DNA of 64,000 nt from assembly GCF_048569485.1 (NCBI RefSeq), contig NW_027442244.1, positions 1-64,000 on the forward strand. Direction: 5' to 3'. The notes under the pieces were generated by a model that was given only the letters and a program-made list of their open reading frames with translations, ran no database searches and was not told where the DNA came from. Source of the stretch: Anomaloglossus baeobatrachus (Eukaryota; Chordata; Amphibia; Anura; Aromobatidae). This document shows positions 1-10,279 of this stretch, piece after piece. The translations under genes and the position numbers were made by a program. The first letter of the stretch is position 1. Every line of letters starts with the position of its first letter.

Positions 1-633
1 CTTATTGAAAGTAGTAATTCTTTCATAGGCCGCCCTTTCTTAGTATTTGACGTTCCTTATATTGCGGTATGAGGCTTCGCAGTAGGTTGCAAACATTCAT
101 CACCCATGACTGTCCCCAATTGAGCTCAGAAGCTCAATGTCTATCATGACCTCTCTTTTAGAATGTCCAAGAGCAAGCAAACTATTCCTCCAGGAGAGGG
201 CGCCAACAGACTACTAAAGAGATCATCATTACTCAAAGAAAACCCCAAAAACCAATGCATGATAGGAATAAACAGGTAACTTTCTTTGGAGTGGAAGCGG
301 AGAGATCGCACCAGATGCCAATTCTAGATCTTATCACACCTGTGGTCACTGCAGCAGCAGGTGAATCCACTTTGTCCAAAAGGGATCTATTCCATTCAAT
401 TGCAAATGATCTAGATAAGACAGAGAACTGCAGCACGGGGACATAGCCGAGTTGGTCAGGTTGAGTGGTGATGAGTTTGCTATTTGGATGAATAAAGAAA
501 GTCAAAAGTGTGAAAGATAAAAAACAAAAGGAGGAAGTGTGAAAAGTGAATGGACCAAATTGAGGTGCATATGAAGACGTATGCTTTCTTCCAATTCATT
601 AAATCGGGCTAATATGAATCAGGTGAATTGAGT

Positions 634-648
634 TCTGCTTTTGGAAAC
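634..648 (-). promoter_or_regulatory. snRNA 3' box (3'-end formation signal)
   Basis: The minus strand reads GTTTCCAAAAGCAGA, a full match to the vertebrate snRNA 3' box GTTTN(0-3)AAARNNAGA. It lies 13 nt past the U2 3' end, within the usual 9-19 nt. It directs Integrator-dependent 3'-end formation. The same box sits 28 to 14 nt below the U2 3' end coordinate in each unit, including those whose U2 is split. Confidence 0.95.
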
Positions 649-661
649 TGGGTTAAGAAGG

Positions 662-848
662 GGTGCACCGTTCCTGGAGGTACTGCAATACCAGGTCAAT
701 GCGTGGAGTGGACAGAGCAAGCTCTTTTTCCATCTCCCTGTTCTAAAAATCCATTTAATATATGGTCCCCAGATAGGGGACGTATCAGATATTAAACTGA
801 TAAGAACAGATACTACACTTGATCTTAGCCAAAAGGCCGAGAAGCGAT
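662..848 (-). ncRNA. RNU2: U2 spliceosomal snRNA (locus 1, reference copy)
   Basis: U2 snRNA pairs with the intron branch site in the spliceosome and forms the core of the U2 snRNP in the nucleus. The minus strand from 848 to 662 reads as a complete 187-nt vertebrate U2. Visible parts, in U2 numbering: stem-loop I with GGCC-UUUU-GGCU at 11-22, branch-site recognition GUAGUA at 33-38, the stem-loop IIa region around 48-66, Sm site AUUUUUAG at 99-106, stem-loop III with AGAG-CUUG-CUCU at 124-135, stem-loop IV with the loop that binds U2B'' at about 154-176, and the GGUGCACC end. Upstream there is no TATA box, as expected for a Pol II snRNA gene. A consensus 3' box lies 13 nt downstream. Compared with human U2 as I recall it, stem III has a paired G-C to A-U change, which supports function. 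Confidence 0.98.
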
Positions 849-887
849 AACCAGAATTGGTTTGGGCCTCGAGTGGCACCCTGGCCT

Positions 888-910
888 ATGCCGGACACAT
901 CTTAGGGAGA
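888..910 (-). promoter_or_regulatory. candidate proximal sequence element (PSE) of U2
   Basis: This is where the SNAPc-binding PSE is expected, about 40-62 bp upstream of U2 nt 1. The minus strand begins TCTCCCTAAGATGTG. No TATA box follows, consistent with a Pol II-type snRNA promoter. The call rests on position; PSEs are too variable for me to confirm it from a motif alone. Confidence 0.35.
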
Positions 911-1014
911 GAGAGCGAGAGGGAGACAAACCCACGCCTACACAAGACATTTTGTCACCCAAGCCAACCCTTGAAAAGGCTGCTTTGCAGAGCAAAAACA
1001 AGAAGAATGGTGCG

Positions 1015-1031
1015 TTTTGCAGCCGCCGCCC
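1015..1031 (-). promoter_or_regulatory. candidate distal sequence element: Sp1 box next to octamer-like site
   Basis: On the minus strand a GGGCGG core (1026-1031) is followed after 3 nt by CTGCAAAA (1015-1022), which matches 6 of 8 positions of the octamer ATGCAAAT. The pair lies about 167-183 bp upstream of U2 nt 1, close to where vertebrate U2 enhancers carry Sp1 and Oct-1 sites. Sp1 plus octamer is the known U2 enhancer layout; the octamer here is imperfect. It recurs at the same offset in every unit. Confidence 0.5.
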
Positions 1032-1331
1032 ACTGCAATGAATCTGAATAACTCCTCCTTTAGGGCGCAAGCAACTCCCCTCCCCCTTGCAGTCTTTCCA
1101 ATTCACGATACAAAAAGACGGACAGGACAGGTTGCCTGACTTTCCGTCACTGCCACCCTTTGCCATCCTTACCCGTAGAAAGCCCTTTCATCATCCCCAA
1201 ACCCTAATCTTTTCCCTTTCCTTCCCAGCCCCCAAACCCTGCCCTCTGTACCTTTCTCACCACCCGCTTCCCTTCTCCTGTCATCCCCCTACCACCCGGG
1301 AAAAAAAGAGATTGCCCCCTCCTTCCACTAG

Positions 1332-1346
1332 CCCACCCTCCCACCC
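1332..1346 (-). other. G-quadruplex motif, present once per unit
   Basis: The minus strand reads GGGTGGGAGGGTGGG: four G3 runs with single-base loops, the pattern expected to give a very stable parallel quadruplex. It lies 484-498 bp upstream of U2 nt 1 on the U2-sense strand and recurs in each complete spacer I looked at. Confidence 0.8.
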
Positions 1347-2239
1347 AAAGAACAACTTCTTCTGCGCAGCTTGTTTTCTAGGCAGCAGCGCTATTGTGAT
1401 GTCATCGGGGGGCATTGTGACAAGCCGCCAGTGTTCCGTCTCTTCATGTTGTGCACAGTTCAAACGGAAAATACATCAACAGGCAGACTACAGAAAAGCT
1501 TACTATCAAAGGTTAGAGGGGGGCTTTCTCAGAGGGCTTTTTACAGTTTTTCTATTCCCAATTAGCCGTTTAAGTGTACTTATTGAAAGTAGTAATTCTT
1601 TCATAGGCCGCCCTTTCATAGTATTTGACGTTCCTTATATTGCGGTATGAGGCTTCGCAGTAGGTTGCAAACATTCATCACCCATGACTGTCCCCAATTG
1701 AGCTCAGAAGCTCAATGTCTATCATGACCTCTCTTTTAGAATGTCCAAGAGCAAGCAAACTATTCCTCCAGGAGAGGGCGCCAACAGACTACTAAAGAGA
1801 TCATCATTACTCAAAGAAAACCCCAAAAACCAATGCATGATAGGAATAAACAGGTAACTTTCTTTGGAGTGGAAGCGGAGAGATCGCACCAGATGCCAAT
1901 TCTAGATCTTATCACACCTGTGGTCACTGCAGCAGCAGGTGAATCCACTTTGTCCAAAAGGGATCTATTCCATTCAATTGCAAATGATCTAGATAAGACA
2001 GAGAACTGCAGCACGGGGACATAGCCGAGTTGGTCAGGTTGAGTGGTGATGAGTTTGCTATTTGGATGAATAAAGAAAGTCAAAAGTGTGAAAGATAAAA
2101 AACAAAAGGAGGAAGTGTGAAAAGTGAATGGGCCAAAATGAGGTGCATATGAAGACGTATGCTTTCTTCCAATTCATTAAATCGGGCTAATATGAATCAG
2201 GTGAATTGAGTTCTGCTTTTGGAAACTGGGTTAAGAAGG

Positions 2240-2426
2240 GGTGCACCGTTCCTGGAGGTACTGCAATACCAGGTCAATGCGTGGAGTGGACAGAGCAAGC
2301 TCTTTTTCCATCTCCCTGTTCTAAAAATCCATTTAATATATGGTCCCCAGATAGGGGACGTATCAGATATTAAACTGATAAGAACAGATACTACACTTGA
2401 TCTTAGCCAAAAGGCCGAGAAGCGAT
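2240..2426 (-). ncRNA. RNU2: U2 snRNA (locus 2)
   Basis: Complete 187-nt copy, no difference from locus 1 noticed. Its 3' flank, past the 3' box, has a private base at 2138. Confidence 0.97.
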
Positions 2427-3817
2427 AACCAGAATTGGTTTGGGCCTCGAGTGGCACCCTGGCCTATGCCGGACACATCTTAGGGAGAGAGAGCGAGAGG
2501 GAGACAAACCCACGCCTACACAAGACATTTTGTCACCCAAGCCAACCCTTGAAAAGGCTGCTTTGCAGAGCAAAAACAAGAAGAATGGTGCGTTTTGCAG
2601 CCGCCGCCCACTGCAATGAATCTGAATAACTCCTCCTTTAGGGCGCAAGCAACTCCCCTCCCCCTTGCAGTCTTTCCAATTCACGATACAAAAAGACGGA
2701 CAGGACAGGTTGCCTGACTTTCCGTCACTGCCACCCTTTGCCATCCTTACCCGTAGAAAGCCCTTTCATCATCCCCAAACCCTAATCTTTTCCCTTTCCT
2801 TCCCAGCCCCCAAACCCTGCCCTCTGTACCTTTCTCACCACCCGCTTCCCTTCTCCTGTCATCCCCCTACCACCCGGGAAAAAAAGAGATTGCCCCCTCC
2901 TTCCACTAGCCCACCCTCCCACCCAAAGAACAACTTCTTCTGCGCAGCTTGTTTTCTAGGCAGCAGCGCTATTGTGATGTCATCGGGGGGCATTGTGACA
3001 AGCCGCCAGTGTTCCGTCTCTTCATGTTGTGCACAGTTCAAACGGAAAATACATCAACAGGCAGACTACAGAAAAGCTTACTATCAAAGGTTAGAGGGGG
3101 GCTTTCTCAGAGGGCTTTTTACAGTTTTTCTATTCCCAATTAGCCGTTTAAGTGTACTTATTGAAAGTAGTAATTCTTTCATAGGCCGCCCTTTCTTAGT
3201 ATTTGACGTTCCTTATATTGCGGTATGAGGCTTCGCAGTAGGTTGCAAACATTCATCACCCATGACTGTCCCCAATTGAGCTCAGAAGCTCAATGTCTAT
3301 CATGACCTCTCTTTTAGAATGTCCAAGAGCAAGCAAACTATTCCTCCAGGAGAGGGCGCCAACAGACTACTAAAGAGATCATCATTACTCAAAGAAAACC
3401 CCAAAAACCAATGCATGATAGGAATAAACAGGTAACTTTCTTTGGAGTGGAAGCGGAGAGATCGCACCAGATGCCAATTCTAGATCTTATCACACCTGTG
3501 GTCACTGCAGCAGCAGGTGAATCCACTTTGTCCAAAAGGGATCTATTCCATTCAATTGCAAATGATCTAGATAAGACAGAGAACTGCAGCACGGGGACAT
3601 AGCCGAGTTGGTCAGGTTGAGTGGTGATGAGTTTGCTATTTGGATGAATAAAGAAAGTCAAAAGTGTGAAAGATAAAAAACAAAAGGAGGAAGTGTGAAA
3701 AGTGAATGGGCCAAATTGAGGTGCATATGAAGACGTATGCTTTCTTCCAATTCATTAAATCGGGCTAATATGAATCAGGTGAATTGAGTTCTGCTTTTGG
3801 AAACTGGGTTAAGAAGG

Positions 3818-4004
3818 GGTGCACCGTTCCTGGAGGTACTGCAATACCAGGTCAATGCGTGGAGTGGACAGAGCAAGCTCTTTTTCCATCTCCCTGTTCT
3901 AAAAATCCATTTAATATATGGTCCCCAGATAGGGGACGTATCAGATATTAAACTGATAAGAACAGATACTACACTTGATCTTAGCCAAAAGGCCGAGAAG
4001 CGAT
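3818..4004 (-). ncRNA. RNU2: U2 snRNA (locus 3)
   Basis: Complete 187-nt copy, no difference from locus 1 noticed. Its upstream spacer has a private C to T at 4351. Confidence 0.97.
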
Positions 4005-5395
4005 AACCAGAATTGGTTTGGGCCTCGAGTGGCACCCTGGCCTATGCCGGACACATCTTAGGGAGAGAGAGCGAGAGGGAGACAAACCCACGCCTACACA
4101 AGACATTTTGTCACCCAAGCCAACCCTTGAAAAGGCTGCTTTGCAGAGCAAAAACAAGAAGAATGGTGCGTTTTGCAGCCGCCGCCCACTGCAATGAATC
4201 TGAATAACTCCTCCTTTAGGGCGCAAGCAACTCCCCTCCCCCTTGCAGTCTTTCCAATTCACGATACAAAAAGACGGACAGGACAGGTTGCCTGACTTTC
4301 CGTCACTGCCACCCTTTGCCATCCTTACCCGTAGAAAGCCCTTTCATCATTCCCAAACCCTAATCTTTTCCCTTTCCTTCCCAGCCCCCAAACCCTGCCC
4401 TCTGTACCTTTCTCACCACCCGCTTCCCTTCTCCTGTCATCCCCCTACCACCCGGGAAAAAAAGAGATTGCCCCCTCCTTCCACTAGCCCACCCTCCCAC
4501 CCAAAGAACAACTTCTTCTGCGCAGCTTGTTTTCTAGGCAGCAGCGCTATTGTGATGTCATCGGGGGGCATTGTGACAAGCCGCCAGTGTTCCGTCTCTT
4601 CATGTTGTGCACAGTTCAAACGGAAAATACATCAACAGGCAGACTACAGAAAAGCTTACTATCAAAGGTTAGAGGGGGGCTTTCTCAGAGGGCTTTTTAC
4701 AGTTTTTCTATTCCCAATTAGCCGTTTAAGTGTACTTATTGAAAGTAGTAATTCTTTCATAGGCCGCCCTTTCTTAGTATTTGACGTTCCTTATATTGCG
4801 GTATGAGGCTTCGCAGTAGGTTGCAAACATTCATCACCCATGACTGTCCCCAATTGAGCTCAGAAGCTCAATGTCTATCATGACCTCTCTTTTAGAATGT
4901 CCAAGAGCAAGCAAACTATTCCTCCAGGAGAGGGCGCCAACAGACTACTAAAGAGATCATCATTACTCAAAGAAAACCCCAAAAACCAATGCATGATAGG
5001 AATAAACAGGTAACTTTCTTTGGAGTGGAAGCGGAGAGATCGCACCAGATGCCAATTCTAGATCTTATCACACCTGTGGTCACTGCAGCAGCAGGTGAAT
5101 CCACTTTGTCCAAAAGGGATCTATTCCATTCAATTGCAAATGATCTAGATAAGACAGAGAACTGCAGCACGGGGACATAGCCGAGTTGGTCAGGTTGAGT
5201 GGTGATGAGTTTGCTATTTGGATGAATAAAGAAAGTCAAAAGTGTGAAAGATAAAAAACAAAAGGAGGAAGTGTGAAAAGTGAATGGGCCAAATTGAGGT
5301 GCATATGAAGACGTATGCTTTCTTCCAATTCATTAAATCGGGCTAATATGAATCAGGTGAATTGAGTTCTGCTTTTGGAAACTGGGTTAAGAAGG

Positions 5396-5582
5396 GGTGC
5401 ACCGTTCCTGGAGGTACTGCAATACCAGGTCAATGCGTGGAGTGGACAGAGCAAGCTCTTTTTCCATCTCCCTGTTCTAAAAATCCATTTAATATATGGT
5501 CCCCAGATAGGGGACGTATCAGATATTAAACTGATAAGAACAGATACTACACTTGATCTTAGCCAAAAGGCCGAGAAGCGAT
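5396..5582 (-). ncRNA. RNU2: U2 snRNA (locus 4)
   Basis: Complete 187-nt copy with intact 3' box and promoter region; no private variant noticed. Confidence 0.97.
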
Positions 5583-6973
5583 AACCAGAATTGGTTTGGG
5601 CCTCGAGTGGCACCCTGGCCTATGCCGGACACATCTTAGGGAGAGAGAGCGAGAGGGAGACAAACCCACGCCTACACAAGACATTTTGTCACCCAAGCCA
5701 ACCCTTGAAAAGGCTGCTTTGCAGAGCAAAAACAAGAAGAATGGTGCGTTTTGCAGCCGCCGCCCACTGCAATGAATCTGAATAACTCCTCCTTTAGGGC
5801 GCAAGCAACTCCCCTCCCCCTTGCAGTCTTTCCAATTCACGATACAAAAAGACGGACAGGACAGGTTGCCTGACTTTCCGTCACTGCCACCCTTTGCCAT
5901 CCTTACCCGTAGAAAGCCCTTTCATCATCCCCAAACCCTAATCTTTTCCCTTTCCTTCCCAGCCCCCAAACCCTGCCCTCTGTACCTTTCTCACCACCCG
6001 CTTCCCTTCTCCTGTCATCCCCCTACCACCCGGGAAAAAAAGAGATTGCCCCCTCCTTCCACTAGCCCACCCTCCCACCCAAAGAACAACTTCTTCTGCG
6101 CAGCTTGTTTTCTAGGCAGCAGCGCTATTGTGATGTCATCGGGGGGCATTGTGACAAGCCGCCAGTGTTCCGTCTCTTCATGTTGTGCACAGTTCAAACG
6201 GAAAATACATCAACAGGCAGACTACAGAAAAGCTTACTATCAAAGGTTAGAGGGGGGCTTTCTCAGAGGGCTTTTTACAGTTTTTCTATTCCCAATTAGC
6301 CGTTTAAGTGTACTTATTGAAAGTAGTAATTCTTTCATAGGCCGCCCTTTCTTAGTATTTGACGTTCCTTATATTGCGGTATGAGGCTTCGCAGTAGGTT
6401 GCAAACATTCATCACCCATGACTGTCCCCAATTGAGCTCAGAAGCTCAATGTCTATCATGACCTCTCTTTTAGAATGTCCAAGAGCAAGCAAACTATTCC
6501 TCCAGGAGAGGGCGCCAACAGACTACTAAAGAGATCATCATTACTCAAAGAAAACCCCAAAAACCAATGCATGATAGGAATAAACAGGTAACTTTCTTTG
6601 GAGTGGAAGCGGAGAGATCGCACCAGATGCCAATTCTAGATCTTATCACACCTGTGGTCACTGCAGCAGCAGGTGAATCCACTTTGTCCAAAAGGGATCT
6701 ATTCCATTCAATTGCAAATGATCTAGATAAGACAGAGAACTGCAGCACGGGGACATAGCCGAGTTGGTCAGGTTGAGTGGTGATGAGTTTGCTATTTGGA
6801 TGAATAAAGAAAGTCAAAAGTGTGAAAGATAAAAAACAAAAGGAGGAAGTGTGAAAAGTGAATGGGCCAAATTGAGGTGCATATGAAGACGTATGCTTTC
6901 TTCCAATTCATTAAATCGGGCTAATATGAATCAGGTGAATTGAGTTCTGCTTTTGGAAACTGGGTTAAGAAGG

Positions 6974-7160
6974 GGTGCACCGTTCCTGGAGGTACTGCAA
7001 TACCAGGTCAATGCGTGGAGTGGACAGAGCAAGCTCTTTTTCCATCTCCCTGTTCTAAAAATCCATTTAATATATGGTCCCCAGATAGGGGACGTATCAG
7101 ATATTAAACTGATAAGAACAGATACTACACTTGATCTTAGCCAAAAGGCCGAGAAGCGAT
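6974..7160 (-). ncRNA. RNU2: U2 snRNA (locus 5)
   Basis: Complete 187-nt copy. Its upstream spacer has a private base at 7812. Confidence 0.97.
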
Positions 7161-8551
7161 AACCAGAATTGGTTTGGGCCTCGAGTGGCACCCTGGCCTA
7201 TGCCGGACACATCTTAGGGAGAGAGAGCGAGAGGGAGACAAACCCACGCCTACACAAGACATTTTGTCACCCAAGCCAACCCTTGAAAAGGCTGCTTTGC
7301 AGAGCAAAAACAAGAAGAATGGTGCGTTTTGCAGCCGCCGCCCACTGCAATGAATCTGAATAACTCCTCCTTTAGGGCGCAAGCAACTCCCCTCCCCCTT
7401 GCAGTCTTTCCAATTCACGATACAAAAAGACGGACAGGACAGGTTGCCTGACTTTCCGTCACTGCCACCCTTTGCCATCCTTACCCGTAGAAAGCCCTTT
7501 CATCATCCCCAAACCCTAATCTTTTCCCTTTCCTTCCCAGCCCCCAAACCCTGCCCTCTGTACCTTTCTCACCACCCGCTTCCCTTCTCCTGTCATCCCC
7601 CTACCACCCGGGAAAAAAAGAGATTGCCCCCTCCTTCCACTAGCCCACCCTCCCACCCAAAGAACAACTTCTTCTGCGCAGCTTGTTTTCTAGGCAGCAG
7701 CGCTATTGTGATGTCATCGGGGGGCATTGTGACAAGCCGCCAGTGTTCCGTCTCTTCATGTTGTGCACAGTTCAAACGGAAAATACATCAACAGGCAGAC
7801 TACAGAAAAGCATACTATCAAAGGTTAGAGGGGGGCTTTCTCAGAGGGCTTTTTACAGTTTTTCTATTCCCAATTAGCCGTTTAAGTGTACTTATTGAAA
7901 GTAGTAATTCTTTCATAGGCCGCCCTTTCTTAGTATTTGACGTTCCTTATATTGCGGTATGAGGCTTCGCAGTAGGTTGCAAACATTCATCACCCATGAC
8001 TGTCCCCAATTGAGCTCAGAAGCTCAATGTCTATCATGACCTCTCTTTTAGAATGTCCAAGAGCAAGCAAACTATTCCTCCAGGAGAGGGCGCCAACAGA
8101 CTACTAAAGAGATCATCATTACTCAAAGAAAACCCCAAAAACCAATGCATGATAGGAATAAACAGGTAACTTTCTTTGGAGTGGAAGCGGAGAGATCGCA
8201 CCAGATGCCAATTCTAGATCTTATCACACCTGTGGTCACTGCAGCAGCAGGTGAATCCACTTTGTCCAAAAGGGATCTATTCCATTCAATTGCAAATGAT
8301 CTAGATAAGACAGAGAACTGCAGCACGGGGACATAGCCGAGTTGGTCAGGTTGAGTGGTGATGAGTTTGCTATTTGGATGAATAAAGAAAGTCAAAAGTG
8401 TGAAAGATAAAAAACAAAAGGAGGAAGTGTGAAAAGTGAATGGGCCAAATTGAGGTGCATATGAAGACGTATGCTTTCTTCCAATTCATTAAATCGGGCT
8501 AATATGAATCAGGTGAATTGAGTTCTGCTTTTGGAAACTGGGTTAAGAAGG

Positions 8552-8738
8552 GGTGCACCGTTCCTGGAGGTACTGCAATACCAGGTCAATGCGTGGAGTG
8601 GACAGAGCAAGCTCTTTTTCCATCTCCCTGTTCTAAAAATCCATTTAATATATGGTCCCCAGATAGGGGACGTATCAGATATTAAACTGATAAGAACAGA
8701 TACTACACTTGATCTTAGCCAAAAGGCCGAGAAGCGAT
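8552..8738 (-). ncRNA. RNU2: U2 snRNA (locus 6)
   Basis: Complete 187-nt copy. A private C to T at 8889, about 150 bp upstream, lies close to the candidate distal element but outside its Sp1 and octamer-like cores. Confidence 0.97.
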
Positions 8739-10279
8739 AACCAGAATTGGTTTGGGCCTCGAGTGGCACCCTGGCCTATGCCGGACACATCTTAGGGAGA
8801 GAGAGCGAGAGGGAGACAAACCCACGCCTACACAAGACATTTTGTCACCCAAGCCAACCCTTGAAAAGGCTGCTTTGCAGAGCAAAAATAAGAAGAATGG
8901 TGCGTTTTGCAGCCGCCGCCCACTGCAATGAATCTGAATAACTCCTCCTTTAGGGCGCAAGCAACTCCCCTCCCCCTTGCAGTCTTTCCAATTCACGATA
9001 CAAAAAGACGGACAGGACAGGTTGCCTGACTTTCCGTCACTGCCACCCTTTGCCATCCTTACCCGTAGAAAGCCCTTTCATCATCCCCAAACCCTAATCT
9101 TTTCCCTTTCCTTCCCAGCCCCCAAACCCTGCCCTCTGTACCTTTCTCACCACCCGCTTCCCTTCTCCTGTCATCCCCCTACCACCCGGGAAAAAAAGAG
9201 ATTGCCCCCTCCTTCCACTAGCCCACCCTCCCACCCAAAGAACAACTTCTTCTGCGCAGCTTGTTTTCTAGGCAGCAGCGCTATTGTGATGTCATCGGGG
9301 GGCATTGTGACAAGCCGCCAGTGTTCCGTCTCTTCATGTTGTGCACAGTTCAAACGGAAAATACATCAACAGGCAGACTACAGAAAAGCTTACTATCAAA
9401 GGTTAGAGGGGGGCTTTCTCAGAGGGCTTTTTACAGTTTTTCTATTCCCAATTAGCCGTTTAAGTGTACTTATTGAAAGTAGTAATTCTTTCATAGGCCG
9501 CCCTTTCTTAGTATTTGACGTTCCTTATATTGCGGTATGAGGCTTCGCAGTAGGTTGCAAACATTCATCACCCATGACTGTCCCCAATTGAGCTCAGAAG
9601 CTCAATGTCTATCATGACCTCTCTTTTAGAATGTCCAAGAGCAAGCAAACTATTCCTCCAGGAGAGGGCGCCAACAGACTACTAAAGAGATCATCATTAC
9701 TCAAAGAAAACCCCAAAAACCAATGCATGATAGGAATAAACAGGTAACTTTCTTTGGAGTGGAAGCGGAGAGATCGCACCAGATGCCAATTCTAGATCTT
9801 ATCACACCTGTGGTCACTGCAGCAGCAGGTGAATCCACTTTGTCCAAAAGGGATCTATTCCATTCAATTGCAAATGATCTAGATAAGACAGAGAACTGCA
9901 GCACGGGGACATAGCCGAGTTGGTCAGGTTGAGTGGTGATGAGTTTGCTATTTGGATGAATAAAGAAAGTCAAAAGTGTGAAAGATAAAAAACAAAAGGA
10001 GGAAGTGTGAAAAGTGAATGGGCCAAATTGAGGTGCATATGAAGACGTATGCTTTCTTCCAATTCATTAAATCGGGCTAATATGAATCAGGTGAATTGAG
10101 TTCTGCTTTTGGAAACTGGGTTAAGAAGGGGTGCACCGTTCCTGGAGGTACTGCAATACCAGGTCAATGCGTGGAGTGGACAGAGCAAGCTCTTTTTCCA
10201 TCTCCCTGTTCTAAAAATCCATTTAATATATGGTCCCCAGATAGGGGACGTATCAGATATTAAACTGATAAGAACAGAT

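Larger units (their letters stand above)
849..2239. other. representative U2 intergenic spacer
   Basis: About 1.39 kb between consecutive U2 genes, read here once for all units. From left to right: U2 promoter region (849-1035) with a short GA-rich stretch at 905-926; a C-rich stretch at about 1068-1350 holding a four-run G-quadruplex motif on the minus strand (1332-1346); a CRE-like TGATGTCA at 1397-1404; AT-richer sequence; a tRNA A-box-like TAGCCGAGTTGG at 2022-2033 without a B box; and the 3' box of the next U2. No second snRNA, 5S rRNA, tRNA or protein gene was found. Open frames up to 187 codons cross this spacer but start at TTG, are low in complexity and repeat only because the DNA does. 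Confidence 0.85.
1..10279 (-). repeat. U2 snRNA tandem array, segment 1 (loci 1 to 7)
   Basis: Direct tandem repeats with a period of exactly 1,578 bp; for example U2 3' ends fall at 662, 2240, 3818, 5396, 6974, 8552 and 10130. Each unit holds one minus-strand U2 gene and about 1.39 kb of spacer. Private single-base variants seen against the other units are at 554, 1618, 2138, 4351, 7812 and 8889. The window starts inside a spacer, so the array continues to the left. The high identity is what concerted evolution of tandem snRNA genes produces. Confidence 0.97.

Noticed and set aside
440-500. tRNA-like A box (TAGCCGAGTTGG at 444-455) in each spacer
   Set aside because: No B box (GGTTCGA) follows and no cloverleaf can be drawn; perhaps an old tRNA or SINE remnant, but not supportable.
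233-505. 90-codon minus-strand and 63-codon plus-strand frames in the spacer
   Set aside because: Overlapping antisense frames without family resemblance; no sign of coding use apart from array-wide identity.
463-520. C/D-box snoRNA candidate (GTGATGA in the spacer)
   Set aside because: No D box or terminal stem at a suitable distance.
825-1166. 113-codon minus-strand open frame over the U2 promoter and 5' end
   Set aside because: It overlaps the snRNA gene and promoter and resembles no known protein family; chance frame repeated by the array.
1193-1210. Telomere-like AAACCCTAA in the spacer
   Set aside because: A single copy, not a tandem run; chance match.
1397-1404. CRE-like TGATGTCA upstream of U2
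   Set aside because: One mismatch to the CRE, about 550 bp from the gene; too common a motif to call as a regulatory site.
1087-1650. 187-codon open frame recurring in every unit
   Set aside because: It starts at TTG, crosses the C-rich low-complexity spacer and is kept only because the units are identical; it breaks in the unit with the one-base C-run change without any sign of compensation.
849-2239. Linked U1, U4, U5, U6 or 5S genes in the spacer
   Set aside because: Searched by eye for their conserved starts and loops on both strands; none seen.
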